This document shows, one piece after another, positions 32,414-41,223 of a stretch of 56,254 nucleotides of DNA. The DNA comes from Aureibacillus halotolerans (GTDB taxonomy: Bacteria > Bacillota > Bacilli > Bacillales > DSM-28697), in the NCBI RefSeq assembly GCF_004363045.1, contig NZ_SNYJ01000008.1, positions 135,845 through 192,098 on the forward strand, read 5' to 3'. The first letter of the stretch is position 1; each line of letters begins with the position of its first letter. The notes below the pieces were generated by a model. That model was given only the letters and a program-made list of their open reading frames with translations. It made no database searches and was not told the DNA's origin. The translations under genes were made by a program, and so were the position numbers.

Positions 32414-34107
32414 GCCACGCTCAAGTGTTACTGGATCGTGTCCTGGATTATGCAGAGGACATTGTGGCAGGTAAGATCACAGCGTGTAAAAAACATAAGT
32501 GGTCTGCCAAAAGGTTCTTGCGAGATTTCGAGAACCTGGAGAACGAAGAAGGCAAGTACTACTTTGACATAGACGAGCTGGAAAATTTTCATGAGTGGGC
32601 AAAGTTGTTCAAACACACCAAAGGCGTTCTTACTGGTCAACCGATTGAACTGGTTGATTTTCAACTTTTCATCGGTGCGAACCTATTTTGTTTTAAGCGT
32701 AAAGCCAATGGTCGTCGCAGATTCAACAAGGCATATATTCAGCTCGCAAGAAAAAATGCTAAGACTCAATTTCTGGCCATCATCTCAACGTACGTTGCTT
32801 TTCTTTCTGAAGAGCAGGACGAATGCTACATTGCCGGATGGAGCAGAGAGCAGTCAAGCATCTGTTACGAAGAGGTTTTGTCACAGATAAGAGCGTGTGA
32901 TCTATTACGAAACAAGTTTTCGGACAGCTATGGCAAGGTGAAGCATTATAAGACTGGATCCGTCATCCAACCTCTATCTCGAGAAGCAAGGAAAACGGGA
33001 GACGGTAAAAACCCTAGCTTGGGTGTTGTGGATGAGTATCATGCACATGAGACGCGAGAAATTTATGATGTGCTCGTATCTGGTACCGTCGCAAGAGCGA
33101 ACGCACTTATGGTCATCATCACGACAGCAGGATTTGACCTGGCAACACCATGTTTTGAGGAGTATGAGTACTTGTCCAAGGTGCTTGACCCCGATAATGA
33201 CGCCGAAAACGACGAGTATTTTGCGATTATCTGTGAGCTTGATCCTGAGGATGACATCAAGGACGAGGAAAATTGGATCAAAGCCAACCCGATCGTTGCT
33301 AGTTACGAAGAGGGCATTGAATCATTACGTCAGGAACTAAAAATTGCGCTTGATATGCCGAACAAAATGCGAGCGTTCTTGACCAAAAACATGAATCGGT
33401 GGGTCGATCAAAAAGACAATGCCTACATGGACATGGGGAAATGGCGCAAATGTGCAGGAATCATGCCAGAACTTTCGGGCCTTAAAGTGTATTGTGGTTT
33501 TGACTTGTCGGCAACGATGGATTTGACGAGTGTCGGCTTTGATATACCGATCGATCGAGTTCATCATGTTTTCGGTCACTCATTTTTACCCGAGGAACGA
33601 CTACGCGAGAAGATGGCCATCGAGAAACAACCGTACGACATTTGGAGAGATCGAGGGTTTGTCACGGCAACGCCTGGCGAAGTCGTCAACTACCATATGG
33701 TCGAGGAATATATCTTACGAAAACTGGACGAACTTAATCCAAGCGATGTGGAAATATGCCACGACAGATGGAACGCGGCTCACCTAGCGCAGTCGCTCAT
33801 GAACAGAGGCTTGACGGTGGTTGAGATACCGCAGATACCAAAACACTTGGCACTGCCAACCAAAAACTTTTTGGAGAGTGTGTTTGATAAAAGAGTTGTG
33901 CATGACGACAACCCTGTTGTTAATTGGGCAGTGGGCAATGCGGTTACACACGAGGATCACCAGGGCAACATGATGCTCAGTAAAAAAGTCAGCAAAAACA
34001 AAATTGACCCCATAGCGGCGATCATCAACGCACACGCCAGGGCCATGCACGATGAGAACAACATTGATCTAAATGCATATCTCACATCAAGTGAATTCAG
34101 TTTTTAG
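32410..34107 (+). CDS. terL: Terminase large subunit
   Basis: A 565-aa packaging motor with ATPase and nuclease. Walker A-like ARKNAKTQF near 114, Walker B LGVVDEYHAH near 204, and C-terminal nuclease acidic residues starting with VYCGFDLSATMDLT near 360 and EICHDRWNA near 455. It belongs to the cos-type HK97/P27-associated group. The frame is open upstream to 32335, but ATG 32410 overlaps the terS stop (ATGA) and is the likely start. Confidence 0.94.
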   Translation: MSHAQVLLDRVLDYAEDIVAGKITACKKHKWSAKRFLRDFENLENEEGKYYFDIDELENFHEWAKLFKHTKGVLTGQPIELVDFQLFIGANLFCFKRKANGRRRFNKAYIQLARKNAKTQFLAIISTYVAFLSEEQDECYIAGWSREQSSICYEEVLSQIRACDLLRNKFSDSYGKVKHYKTGSVIQPLSREARKTGDGKNPSLGVVDEYHAHETREIYDVLVSGTVARANALMVIITTAGFDLATPCFEEYEYLSKVLDPDNDAENDEYFAIICELDPEDDIKDEENWIKANPIVASYEEGIESLRQELKIALDMPNKMRAFLTKNMNRWVDQKDNAYMDMGKWRKCAGIMPELSGLKVYCGFDLSATMDLTSVGFDIPIDRVHHVFGHSFLPEERLREKMAIEKQPYDIWRDRGFVTATPGEVVNYHMVEEYILRKLDELNPSDVEICHDRWNAAHLAQSLMNRGLTVVEIPQIPKHLALPTKNFLESVFDKRVVHDDNPVVNWAVGNAVTHEDHQGNMMLSKKVSKNKIDPIAAIINAHARAMHDENNIDLNAYLTSSEFSF

Positions 34108-34119
34108 GAGTGGTGGCTA

Positions 34120-34263
34120 ATGAAAAAATACCTCAACGACATATTGTTTGTGGCGGGTGCCGCCTGTTGGATAACTGCAGCATATAGATACTCACTAAAC
34201 ATCGGTCTGATAACGACGGGTGTATTTTTTATGCTTTCTGCCGTGGTGGTGACAAGGAGGTGA
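34120..34263 (+). CDS. DUF1056-like small membrane protein, 47 aa
   Basis: The peptide MKKYLNDILFVAGAACWITA continues with a second hydrophobic helix, IGLITTGVFFMLSAVVVTRR. This size, pattern and place between terL and portal fit DUF1056 proteins of Firmicute phages. Function unknown. ATG 34120 has TAGGAGTGGTGG upstream. Confidence 0.7.
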   Translation: MKKYLNDILFVAGAACWITAAYRYSLNIGLITTGVFFMLSAVVVTRR

Positions 34264-34268
34264 GATAA

Positions 34269-35546
34269 ATGATACTAGATAGGATTTTAAACCGTGGTAC
34301 GCAAAAACGATCACAAACATTTGCACTTAACGATCCTCACGACTGGTTTGCAAACCTATTTGGTGGCAGGGAGACGAAATCAGGCATTAAGGTCAGCAAG
34401 CAAACAGCCTGGATGCATCCTGATGTGTTTAGTTGTGTAAACGTTTTGTCCGATGATGTAGCAAAACTGCCGTTGCGAGTTTACCGTAAACAAAAGGGTA
34501 GCGTAGAGCCAGCGCCTGAGCATCCAGTTAACAGACTTCTCTACGAAAAACCAAACGAGTACATGACACCTTACGTTTTTAAAAAGCTACTGGAGACGCA
34601 TTTAGGGTTCTATGGTAATGCGTATGCGTTCATTAAGTTTTCAGAGGACGGATCGCCAGTAGAACTTATGCCAATGCTTCCTAACCAGGTTCATCCGCAT
34701 TTGGATCCGTCAAACGGTCGACTCTATTACCAAGTGACAATTCACAATAAAAACATGGAGCTCTACCCTGAGCAGGTCTTGCATTTTAAGCAGCTAACGA
34801 CAGACGGGATCATCGGTAAGTCGCCCGTCGAAGTCGCAGCCGAACATGTTGGTGCGCAGTATGCAGCTACTGCATATAACAGCAAGCTATATCAGAACGA
34901 TGCGACGCCACGAGGAATACTTAAAGTGCCAGCCAAGCTCAATACAGACGCTAAGAATAGTGCGCGCGATGAGTGGATCAGGGTCAATCAAGGCGAGAAC
35001 ATTGCCATCATTGATGCTGGTCTGGAGTATCAGAGTGTGTCGATGCCGTTGGAGCAAGCGCAGTTTGTTGAGTCTATGAAATACAATCGCTCGCAGATTG
35101 CAGCTATTTATAAAGTGCCGCCTCACAAGATCAATGAGTTGGACAGAGCGACGTTTAGTAATATCGAGCAACAAAGCCTGGACTACGTAAAAAACACGCT
35201 GCAGCCGAAGCTCGTTAATTTTGAGCAAGAAGTGGCAGCCAAACTCTTTACAGATGCAGAGAGGCGAAAAGGATACTATGTAAAATTCAACGTCAACAGT
35301 GAATTGAGAGGTGACTCGAAGTCACGAGCAGAATTTTATGAAGTCATGTTGCGTATTGGTGCTATGAGCATCAACGAAATTCGTGGTTTAGAGGAACAAA
35401 ACGCTATTGAGAACGGCGATCGCCACCTGGTAAGTCTCAACTACACCTTCCTGGACAAGTTGGAAGAGTATCAGATGGCTAAAGCTGGCTCGAAGGGAGG
35501 TGAGGCGAATGGGGAAGGAAATCCGGAAAATAACAACACAGATTGA
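34269..35546 (+). CDS. Portal protein, HK97 family
   Basis: A 425-aa protein with typical portal segments: QTAWMHPDVFSCVNVLSDDV, LPLRVYRK, EKPNEYMTPYVFKKLLETHL, FYGNAYAFI, NRSQIAAIYKVPPHKINELD and IRGLEEQNAIENGDR near the end. It forms the dodecameric DNA gate at the capsid vertex. Its end overlaps the protease gene by 38 bp. GGAGGTGA precedes ATG 34269. Confidence 0.93.
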   Translation: MILDRILNRGTQKRSQTFALNDPHDWFANLFGGRETKSGIKVSKQTAWMHPDVFSCVNVLSDDVAKLPLRVYRKQKGSVEPAPEHPVNRLLYEKPNEYMTPYVFKKLLETHLGFYGNAYAFIKFSEDGSPVELMPMLPNQVHPHLDPSNGRLYYQVTIHNKNMELYPEQVLHFKQLTTDGIIGKSPVEVAAEHVGAQYAATAYNSKLYQNDATPRGILKVPAKLNTDAKNSARDEWIRVNQGENIAIIDAGLEYQSVSMPLEQAQFVESMKYNRSQIAAIYKVPPHKINELDRATFSNIEQQSLDYVKNTLQPKLVNFEQEVAAKLFTDAERRKGYYVKFNVNSELRGDSKSRAEFYEVMLRIGAMSINEIRGLEEQNAIENGDRHLVSLNYTFLDKLEEYQMAKAGSKGGEANGEGNPENNNTD

Positions 35547-36144
35547 GCTGAGGGCTGAGGATGAAGATAAAGATGGTGTCATTGAAGGCTATGCGCTGAA
35601 ATTCGAGCGCTGGTCAGAGGAATTAGGGTTCTTCGTCCGATTTAAAGAGATTATCGACAAAAATGCTCTAAATGAAGCGGATATGCGAGATGTGTTGGCA
35701 CTATTTAACCACAACGACAACTATCCACTGGCTCGTAACACGGTAAGCGGAGATGGTCCAGGAGCGTTGCAATTGGACGTTGACGGCATCGGTCTCAAAT
35801 TTAGGTTTGTACCGACCGCAACGAGTTACGGCAACGACCTAAAAGAGAGTGTCCGCGCTGGAGTTATCGGAAAATGTAGCTTTGCATTTGAGATTGATCC
35901 GGAAGATCCCGGTGCGGAGGAAATCACCTACGATGAGGCAGAGGACATGTACAAAAGGCGCATCCTCAAGTTTAAACGGATCCATGACATTAGTTTAGTC
36001 ACCAGTCCAGCTTACGAGGATACAGAAGCCGTACTCTCTGCGCGCAGTAAACAAAAAATGGATGAGCTAAAAACACCACAACGAAGTGCCGAGCTAGAAA
36101 AACTAAAATTACAAAACGAGCTAATGGACCTCACAACTGTGTAG
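35509..36144 (+). CDS. Prohead protease, HK97 family
   Basis: A 211-aa serine protease that processes the capsid. Catalytic His in VLALFNHNDNYPLAR (H near 67) and Ser in ISLVTSPAYED (near 165) are visible. ATG 35509 follows GGGAGGTGAG; GTG 35500 would add three residues. It overlaps the portal 3' end, which is common in HK97-like modules. Confidence 0.92.
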   Translation: MGKEIRKITTQIELRAEDEDKDGVIEGYALKFERWSEELGFFVRFKEIIDKNALNEADMRDVLALFNHNDNYPLARNTVSGDGPGALQLDVDGIGLKFRFVPTATSYGNDLKESVRAGVIGKCSFAFEIDPEDPGAEEITYDEAEDMYKRRILKFKRIHDISLVTSPAYEDTEAVLSARSKQKMDELKTPQRSAELEKLKLQNELMDLTTV

Positions 36145-36177
36145 GTCTATTTTTATGCTCAAAATGGAGGATTTAAA

Positions 36178-37380
36178 ATGACGAAAAAAGAACGCGAACT
36201 ACGAGCGCAACTGCAAGAAATGAAAAAAGCAGCAGATAAATTGATTGAGGACGGAAAAACAGAAGAAGCGCGTTCCAAGATGGATGAGATGAAAGGTGTT
36301 AGAAGCCAAATTGAATTGTTGGTTGAGGCGCGTAGTTTCGAAATGCCATCAGTTAAAGGCGAAAACTATGTGCCAGAACTAGAACGAAAAGACCCTGATC
36401 CAAAAGACGAAAAACGATCTGATGAGAAGTATCAAGAGGAGTATAGACGTGTTTTCCTGATTGGATTGCGCGGACAAAAGTTATCTTCTGATGATCGTAG
36501 CATCTTGGAAAGCACAGAAAACCGTGCCATGTCTGGAGACACAGGTGAGGACGGCGGATTGATCGTACCTCAAGATATCTCCACACAGATCAATGAGCTA
36601 AAACGTCAATGGAATCCGTTGGAACAGTATGTACGCGTGGAAAATGTGGCGACCCGAAGCGGATCTCGTGTATTTGAAGCTAATAGTGATTTGACGCCTT
36701 TTGAAGTCTTGGAAGAGATGGGGCAAACTCCCGAGATCCAAAACCCTAAATTTAGCTCACTGAACTACGCTATCAAGGATTATGGTGGTATTTTGCCACT
36801 TCCGAACAGCTTCAAGGCAGATACAGACCAAAATATTATGGCGTATATTGCCCGTTGGTTTGCTAAAAAGTCCGTTGTCACTCGTAATAGCTTAATCCTG
36901 GCACTAGCAAACACACTTGCTAAGAAAGATCTTAAAGATGTTAATGCGATTAAAACTGTGCTTAATGTGGGGCTTGACCCAGCAATTAAGATTAACTCTA
37001 TTTTTATTACCAACCAAGATGGCTTCAACTTCCTGGACAGCTTGATGGACGGGAATGGACGTCCTTTGCTTCAGCCTGATCCTACTTCAGCAACGAACCA
37101 ACTTTTGTTTGGTAAACAAGTTGTTGTCATCAGTAACCGATTTTTACAGACTACTGGCACAACAACTAAAAAAGCACCTCTCATCATTGGTGATCTTAAC
37201 GAAACTATTACATTGTTTGACCGCCAACAACAATCCATCGCATCTACGGATGTTGGTGCAGGAGCGTTTGAAACCAACAGCACTAAAGTCCGCGGTATCG
37301 AGCGTGAGGACGTTCGTATCTTTGACAATGAGGCGGCTGTTTTTGGTCAGCTCACGATCACAACTGGCACTGGTGCCTAA
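36178..37380 (+). CDS. Major capsid protein, HK97 fold
   Basis: A 400-aa protein with an N-terminal delta/scaffolding-like charged helical region (about 1-110, KERELRAQLQEMKKAADKLI) that is probably cleaved by the protease before mature capsid sequence starting near MSGDTGEDGGLIVPQDISTQ. The HK97 core follows (FEVLEEMGQTPE, GGILPLPNSFKADTDQNIMA, FITNQDGFNFLDSLMDGNGR). AATGGAGG precedes ATG 36178. Confidence 0.93.
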   Translation: MTKKERELRAQLQEMKKAADKLIEDGKTEEARSKMDEMKGVRSQIELLVEARSFEMPSVKGENYVPELERKDPDPKDEKRSDEKYQEEYRRVFLIGLRGQKLSSDDRSILESTENRAMSGDTGEDGGLIVPQDISTQINELKRQWNPLEQYVRVENVATRSGSRVFEANSDLTPFEVLEEMGQTPEIQNPKFSSLNYAIKDYGGILPLPNSFKADTDQNIMAYIARWFAKKSVVTRNSLILALANTLAKKDLKDVNAIKTVLNVGLDPAIKINSIFITNQDGFNFLDSLMDGNGRPLLQPDPTSATNQLLFGKQVVVISNRFLQTTGTTTKKAPLIIGDLNETITLFDRQQQSIASTDVGAGAFETNSTKVRGIEREDVRIFDNEAAVFGQLTITTGTGA

Positions 37381-37658
37381 TGCTAGATGACGTTAAAAGT
37401 TATCTCAAAGTAGAGTGGGAGGATGAGGATGTTTTACTGTCCTCCCTTATTACTGCTGCCGATCAATATGTACAAAACGCCGTTGGTGTGATCGCTAATG
37501 ATGAGCTGTACAAGCTCGCTATTAAATTCTTGGTCGCGCATTGGTTCGAAAACCGTGAAGTCGTTGGCAAGGTCAACAACATGCCTCATGCGCTTGATGC
37601 AGTCTTGACACAATTACAATATTGTCGAGGTGTTGTCGATGAACCCGGGCAAACTTGA
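37380..37658 (+). CDS. Head-tail connector (gp6-like DNA packaging protein)
   Basis: A 92-aa helical protein with the pattern MLDDVKSYLKVEWEDEDVLL...AADQYVQNAVG, which fits HK97 gp6/SPP1 gp15-like adaptors (LDEVKxYLRVDxDxDDxLI). The start ATG shares its A with the capsid stop (TAATG). It binds the portal ring. Confidence 0.88.
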   Translation: MLDDVKSYLKVEWEDEDVLLSSLITAADQYVQNAVGVIANDELYKLAIKFLVAHWFENREVVGKVNNMPHALDAVLTQLQYCRGVVDEPGQT

Positions 37659-37965
37659 TCGACGCTTAGAGATTTTAGAGTTTAAAAGAACTGTAGATGA
37701 AGAGGGCTTTCCAACTGATGAGTGGGTGCCGACGCGAAAGATCTGGGCAAGCCGAGAGACGTTATCAGGAAGAGCTTATTTTGAGGCGTCAGCGGCTCAA
37801 TCAGAGGTGTCAGAGCAATTTACAGTCAGATATGGAAATAAGCTCACAGATGACGAAAAGCGTGTCCGTTGTGGTGGTGAAGCGTTCGTAGTTGAAGCTT
37901 TTCTACCGGATCCAATGGGTGACAGGTCGGAATCTCACATCTTAGTCAAGGTGGTGAGCGAATGA
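37639..37965 (+). CDS. Head-tail joining/closure protein (Hc1 family)
   Basis: A 108-aa beta-rich protein (MNPGKLDRRLEILEFKRTVD...WASRETLSGRAYFEA...FTVRYGNKLTDDEKRV), which matches the phage head-tail joining family (SPP1 gp16-like). ATG 37639 has GAGGTG upstream and overlaps the previous gene by 20 bp. Confidence 0.88.
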   Translation: MNPGKLDRRLEILEFKRTVDEEGFPTDEWVPTRKIWASRETLSGRAYFEASAAQSEVSEQFTVRYGNKLTDDEKRVRCGGEAFVVEAFLPDPMGDRSESHILVKVVSE

Positions 37966-38351
37966 GCGGTATGGAGATGCAAGGAATGGAACAGCTTCTT
38001 GCTCGTCTGCAAAAGCTAGGTGGCAACGTTGAAAAAGCCGAGAACAGAGCACTTAAAGCCGGAGGTGAAGTGGTTGCCGAACTTGCGAGGAGCAAAGTCA
38101 ATCGATCAGACAAAGAGCAGGTCCACATTGCTGACAACATTAAAGTTAGTGGCGTTAAAGGTGTGGAGGCTGGTGATAAACATGTGGACATCGGACCTGG
38201 CAAAGAAACCGCGTGGCGAGCAAAATTCTTGGAGATTGGAACTAGCAAGATGCCAGCCTATCCATTTATGGGTCCATCGTCCGACGAGGGACAGAAACCT
38301 GCACGAACCGCCATGAGCGCCGAAATTGCTAAAGCGGTGAGCAAGCTATGA
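37962..38351 (+). CDS. HK97 gp10-like tail completion protein
   Basis: A 129-aa protein with the HK97-gp10 pattern: LLARLQKLGGNVEKAENRAL...VVAELARSKV...HIADNIKV...AWRAKFLEIGTSKMPAYPFM. It fits tail terminator/neck proteins. ATGA overlap with the previous gene. Confidence 0.9.
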   Translation: MSGMEMQGMEQLLARLQKLGGNVEKAENRALKAGGEVVAELARSKVNRSDKEQVHIADNIKVSGVKGVEAGDKHVDIGPGKETAWRAKFLEIGTSKMPAYPFMGPSSDEGQKPARTAMSAEIAKAVSKL

Positions 38352-38698
38352 TCAATAAGAAAACGGAAATGAGCAAAGCACTTCGAGCGAACGAGGTGCT
38401 TTTTAATTTGGTTGACGGTCGCATTTTTGCAGCAAGTGAGCTACATGACTACCCATCTGTAACCTACTTTGAGGTAACCAACTTTGACAGCCAGTACAGC
38501 GAGGATGCGCCTTATGCGTCTGACATCACGATGCAAGTCGATGTGTGGTCAGAGGGATCCACAACAGACATAGCTGTACAGGTCGACAAGACAATGAAGC
38601 AATTAGGTTTCTTTAGATCCTCAGCATCAGATTTATACGAAGAAGATACGCGCATCTACCATAAGGCGATGCGCTACAAAATAAGGGAGGCTTTTTAA
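38348..38698 (+). CDS. Tail completion protein (Tc1-like, DUF3168/DUF806 type)
   Basis: A 116-aa protein (YPSVTYFEVTNFDSQYSEDA ... ITMQVDVWSEGSTTDIAVQVDK...) with the alternating beta pattern of phage tail-terminator proteins: EDxxYASDIxxQVDVWS. The place between gp10-like and major tail genes supports the call. Confidence 0.82.
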   Translation: MINKKTEMSKALRANEVLFNLVDGRIFAASELHDYPSVTYFEVTNFDSQYSEDAPYASDITMQVDVWSEGSTTDIAVQVDKTMKQLGFFRSSASDLYEEDTRIYHKAMRYKIREAF

Positions 38699-39268
38699 AT
38701 GGCTGCACGAATTGGATTAAAAGATTTTCATACAGCACTTGTGACAAGCGATGACGCAACGGGAACGGTGTACGAGACACCAGAGTTCTTGAGCAAAGCG
38801 ATTAGTGCCACGATTACACCAACAACAAACACGGCTACTCTTTATGCAGAGGATTCCGCAGCAGAAACCGCAACATCTTTGGGGCCCGTAAACGTTGTGG
38901 TCAATGTACGCGATCTGACAACAGCACAACAAGCACGTTTGCTAGGGCACCGAATTACATCAGATGGTGTGTTGGCAAGTAACAAGGGTGACTTGGCACC
39001 TGAATTAGCGCTAGGATTCCGAGCAGAAAAATCGGACGGGTCTTATCGATATGTGTGGTTGTTAAAAGGACGTTTTGCATTGTCAGAGGATAGCTACCAA
39101 ACCAAAGAAGAAACACCAACCTTCCAGACAGCGACCATTAATGCAACGTTCCTCCCACGAGAGAGTGACGGTGAGTGGAGATTTCTGGCAGATGATAATG
39201 ACGAAGGCTTTGCTGGTGGCGCCGCATGGTTTGAATCGGTGTATGAAGAAACAGCCCCAAACCCGTAA
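38699..39268 (+). CDS. Major tail protein, phi13 type
   Basis: A 189-aa protein with the phi13-family pattern: GLKDFHTALVTSDDATGTVYETP, TLYAEDSAAETATSLGPV, GHRITSDGVLASNKGD, ALGFRAEKSDGSYRYVWLLKGRF and QTKEETPTFQTATINATFLPR. It polymerises as the tail tube around the tape measure. AAGGGAGG is in the upstream gene end. Confidence 0.92.
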   Translation: MAARIGLKDFHTALVTSDDATGTVYETPEFLSKAISATITPTTNTATLYAEDSAAETATSLGPVNVVVNVRDLTTAQQARLLGHRITSDGVLASNKGDLAPELALGFRAEKSDGSYRYVWLLKGRFALSEDSYQTKEETPTFQTATINATFLPRESDGEWRFLADDNDEGFAGGAAWFESVYEETAPNP

Positions 39269-39339
39269 GGGCTTCCGCGTTTTTATCACCATGGCAATAC
39301 GTCGTGGTAGGACAGCAGAAGCCGAAATAAAAAAACACA

Positions 39340-39362
39340 GGAGGGCTTCGGCTCTCCTTTTT
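39340..39362 (+). terminator. Terminator after the major tail gene
   Basis: GGAGGGC and GCTCTCC pair around TTCG (39340-39357) and are followed by a five-T run. It would lower transcription of downstream tail genes relative to the abundant tube protein. Confidence 0.7.
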
Positions 39363-39373
39363 GAGGTGTAAAT

Positions 39374-39799
39374 ATGGCTCAATATAGAAACGGAGTGCTA
39401 ATGCAGGAAGTGCTTTTACCAGGCAATGTGCCTGTGTGGATCGCTGTACCTCAGCACCAGGGCATTGATGGCGAACAGGTGCAGACGGGCGCAAATAATC
39501 CGATGCCTGTAACAATGGCTGGTGGCATCGGGCAAGGGTCGCTGTACGGAGAAAAAACAGTTGGAGCTACCGCAACTGCTATCAGAATAGGATCTAGTGA
39601 TTTGGCAGGGAGACAATCTGTGTTGATTGTTAATAATGATCCTGAGAATGATATTTTTGTAGGATTTGATAACGCAGTTACAACGGCTAACGGCATCCCT
39701 GTTTACGCAGGGCAGGAAAGGCTTTTTAAGGTAAGCAACATCACGTTGTATGCCATAGCATCTACACCTACAAGCGTAAGGGTAGCTGAGATCAAATGA
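39374..39799 (+). CDS. Phage virion-associated protein of unknown function, 141 aa
   Basis: A soluble 141-aa protein rich in Gly, Val and Thr (VAGSL-type beta pattern), with FVGFDNAVTTANGIPVYAGQ and SNITLYAIASTPTSVRVAEIK at the end. This end resembles small beta-sandwich decoration proteins often found in tail modules. It lies between major tail and chaperone genes and overlaps the next gene by ATGA. No specific family. Confidence 0.6.
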   Translation: MAQYRNGVLMQEVLLPGNVPVWIAVPQHQGIDGEQVQTGANNPMPVTMAGGIGQGSLYGEKTVGATATAIRIGSSDLAGRQSVLIVNNDPENDIFVGFDNAVTTANGIPVYAGQERLFKVSNITLYAIASTPTSVRVAEIK

Positions 39800-40440
39800 G
39801 TGCGATTAAACACGCCGCACGACCTCAGTCAGCATTAGCGCTAGATGGCGTGGATGATTATTGTATCATTCCTCACCATTCAAAGTTTGACAGCATAAAA
39901 GCTATCGAATTTATGGTTTTTGTGCGCTCGTATAACGATAGTGGAAGCGCACTCCGCATTAATGCGTTTATTACAAAAAGACTAACTGGATCGTCAGAAT
40001 CCGAATTGTTTTTCTTTTGCCGATCCGATAAAAGAAACACCTTGATTATCAGTTGGGGTGGCTTATCGACCAGGTGGGATACAGGCTACACGATACCGCT
40101 AAACAAGTGGACGCGTATAGTTGTACAGCTTGCAGATGGTGGAGATAGGCAACTTGTCGTCAATGGTGAAGTAGTAGCGAGCACTACAACTCCTGCCAGA
40201 GCGCTCAGCAATAGCGATCTGTATATAGGCAAAGATTCTGCATCAGCGCAATACTATACAGATGCGATTTTTAAATACGTGAGGTTCTGGGGAGATTCAA
40301 CTCCCATCGCTAGCTACAACATGGACGATTGTGAAGGTACGACTCTTGTTGATGATGATGCAACCAACCCAATCCACGGCTTTATTGCAGGCGCTACATG
40401 GCGATACTATCAGCCTGTAAAGGGAGTGATTGTTGGATGA
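39796..40440 (+). CDS. LamG/concanavalin-like domain protein in the tail module
   Basis: A 214-aa protein with the LamG-like jellyroll pattern: SALALDGVDDYCIIPHHSKF, FDSIKAIEFMVFV, RQLVVNGEVVASTTTPAR, SDLYIGKDSA and FKYVRFWGDSTPIASYNMDD. Such folds bind carbohydrates. No signal peptide. It is inserted, with 39374-39799 and 40437-40661, between the major tail and tail chaperone genes, where siphophages usually have nothing. It may decorate the tail or capsid and bind the cell surface. Confidence 0.75.
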   Translation: MSAIKHAARPQSALALDGVDDYCIIPHHSKFDSIKAIEFMVFVRSYNDSGSALRINAFITKRLTGSSESELFFFCRSDKRNTLIISWGGLSTRWDTGYTIPLNKWTRIVVQLADGGDRQLVVNGEVVASTTTPARALSNSDLYIGKDSASAQYYTDAIFKYVRFWGDSTPIASYNMDDCEGTTLVDDDATNPIHGFIAGATWRYYQPVKGVIVG

Positions 40441-40661
40441 TACATTCATTCGAGGTTTATAGTCCTTCAGGGATCGAAATTAAAGAGTACGATACATCAA
40501 AAACAAAAGAACAATGCGTTACTGAAATAGTAGACTCGTTGAAATCGGTCAAGTGGTACCGCATCCGATATCACCTATGTCATAACGAAGAGCAAAAGCC
40601 TTGTGATCCGTGGCAACTGGAACATGAACATGGAAATATACCAGACCCTGAAATTATTTAA
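40437..40661 (+). CDS. Small phage protein linked to the LamG gene, 74 aa
   Basis: A 74-aa protein (MIHSFEVYSPSGIEIKEYDT...SVKWYRIRYHLCHNEEQKPC) that starts in the LamG gene stop (ATGA). A histidine/cysteine pattern (CHNEEQKPCDPWQLEHEHGN) could bind metal. Function unknown. Confidence 0.55.
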   Translation: MIHSFEVYSPSGIEIKEYDTSKTKEQCVTEIVDSLKSVKWYRIRYHLCHNEEQKPCDPWQLEHEHGNIPDPEII

Positions 40662-40679
40662 AACATGGAGGTTTTAATA

Positions 40680-41006
40680 ATGGCTAAGAACGATGTAAGG
40701 ATTAAGAGAGTGCCTATAGAGTTGGACAAAACACGCCATTTGGTCTTTGACATGAACGCCTTTTGTGAGCTAGAGGACGAGTACGGTGATTTCCAAGAAG
40801 CGATGAACAAAATCAGTTCTGGTTCTATCAAAGCCACTCGCGCAATGTTGTGGGCGGCTCTAATCCACGAGGATGAAACACTCACACCTAAAAAAGTCGG
40901 TGCGATGATTGCTCCCAACCAACTTGAGGGCATAGTTACAAAAATTACTGACGCCATCACCGCAGCACTCCCCGAAGCCGATGAGTCTGACACAAAAAAC
41001 AAGTAG
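40680..41006 (+). CDS. Tail assembly chaperone, short form (gpG-like)
   Basis: A 108-aa protein that precedes the tape measure gene and acts on its product during tail assembly. TTG or ATG starts further upstream exist (40665), but ATG 40680 follows AAACATGGAGGT. It ends right after a slippery site, so the same start also gives the long form 40680-41203. Confidence 0.85.
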   Translation: MAKNDVRIKRVPIELDKTRHLVFDMNAFCELEDEYGDFQEAMNKISSGSIKATRAMLWAALIHEDETLTPKKVGAMIAPNQLEGIVTKITDAITAALPEADESDTKNK

Positions 41007-41203
41007 AGCCTGATCCCAACGAATCCATGTGGGATTGGGCTCTTTTGCTATACCAATCGACCGAGGTACTTAACATGAGCGAGGACACTTTCTGGCGATC
41101 AACGCCACGGAAAATCTTCGCTCTTTTGCGTGTTTACAGGAAATTGAACGACAAGGATTACAACGAGCCAAAGCAAGCATTTGCAGAGGACGTCTTTTTC
41201 TAG
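40680..41203 (+). CDS. Tail assembly chaperone, long form made by -1 frameshift (gpGT-like)
   Basis: The short form reads to AAA AAC at 40995-41000; a -1 slip at AAAAAAC then continues in the -1 frame from 41000 (QVEPDPNESMWDWALLLYQS ... ALLRVYRKLNDKDYNEPKQA) to TAG 41201-41203, giving about 174 aa. The extension is the T domain that recruits the tape measure. The two-frame layout ahead of a tape measure gene is a well known siphophage feature. Confidence 0.85.
40994..41042 (+). promoter_or_regulatory. Programmed -1 frameshift signal: slippery heptamer and stem-loop
   Basis: A AAA AAC (40994-41000, zero frame) is followed, after five bases, by a stem of about 13 pairs: GAGCCTGATCCCA (41006-41018) with TGGGATTGGGCTC (41030-41042), including two G-T pairs and an 11-base loop. 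The stem covers the short-form stop codon region. Confidence 0.85.
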
Positions 41204-41223
41204 GCAGGGGGTGAACAAAATTT

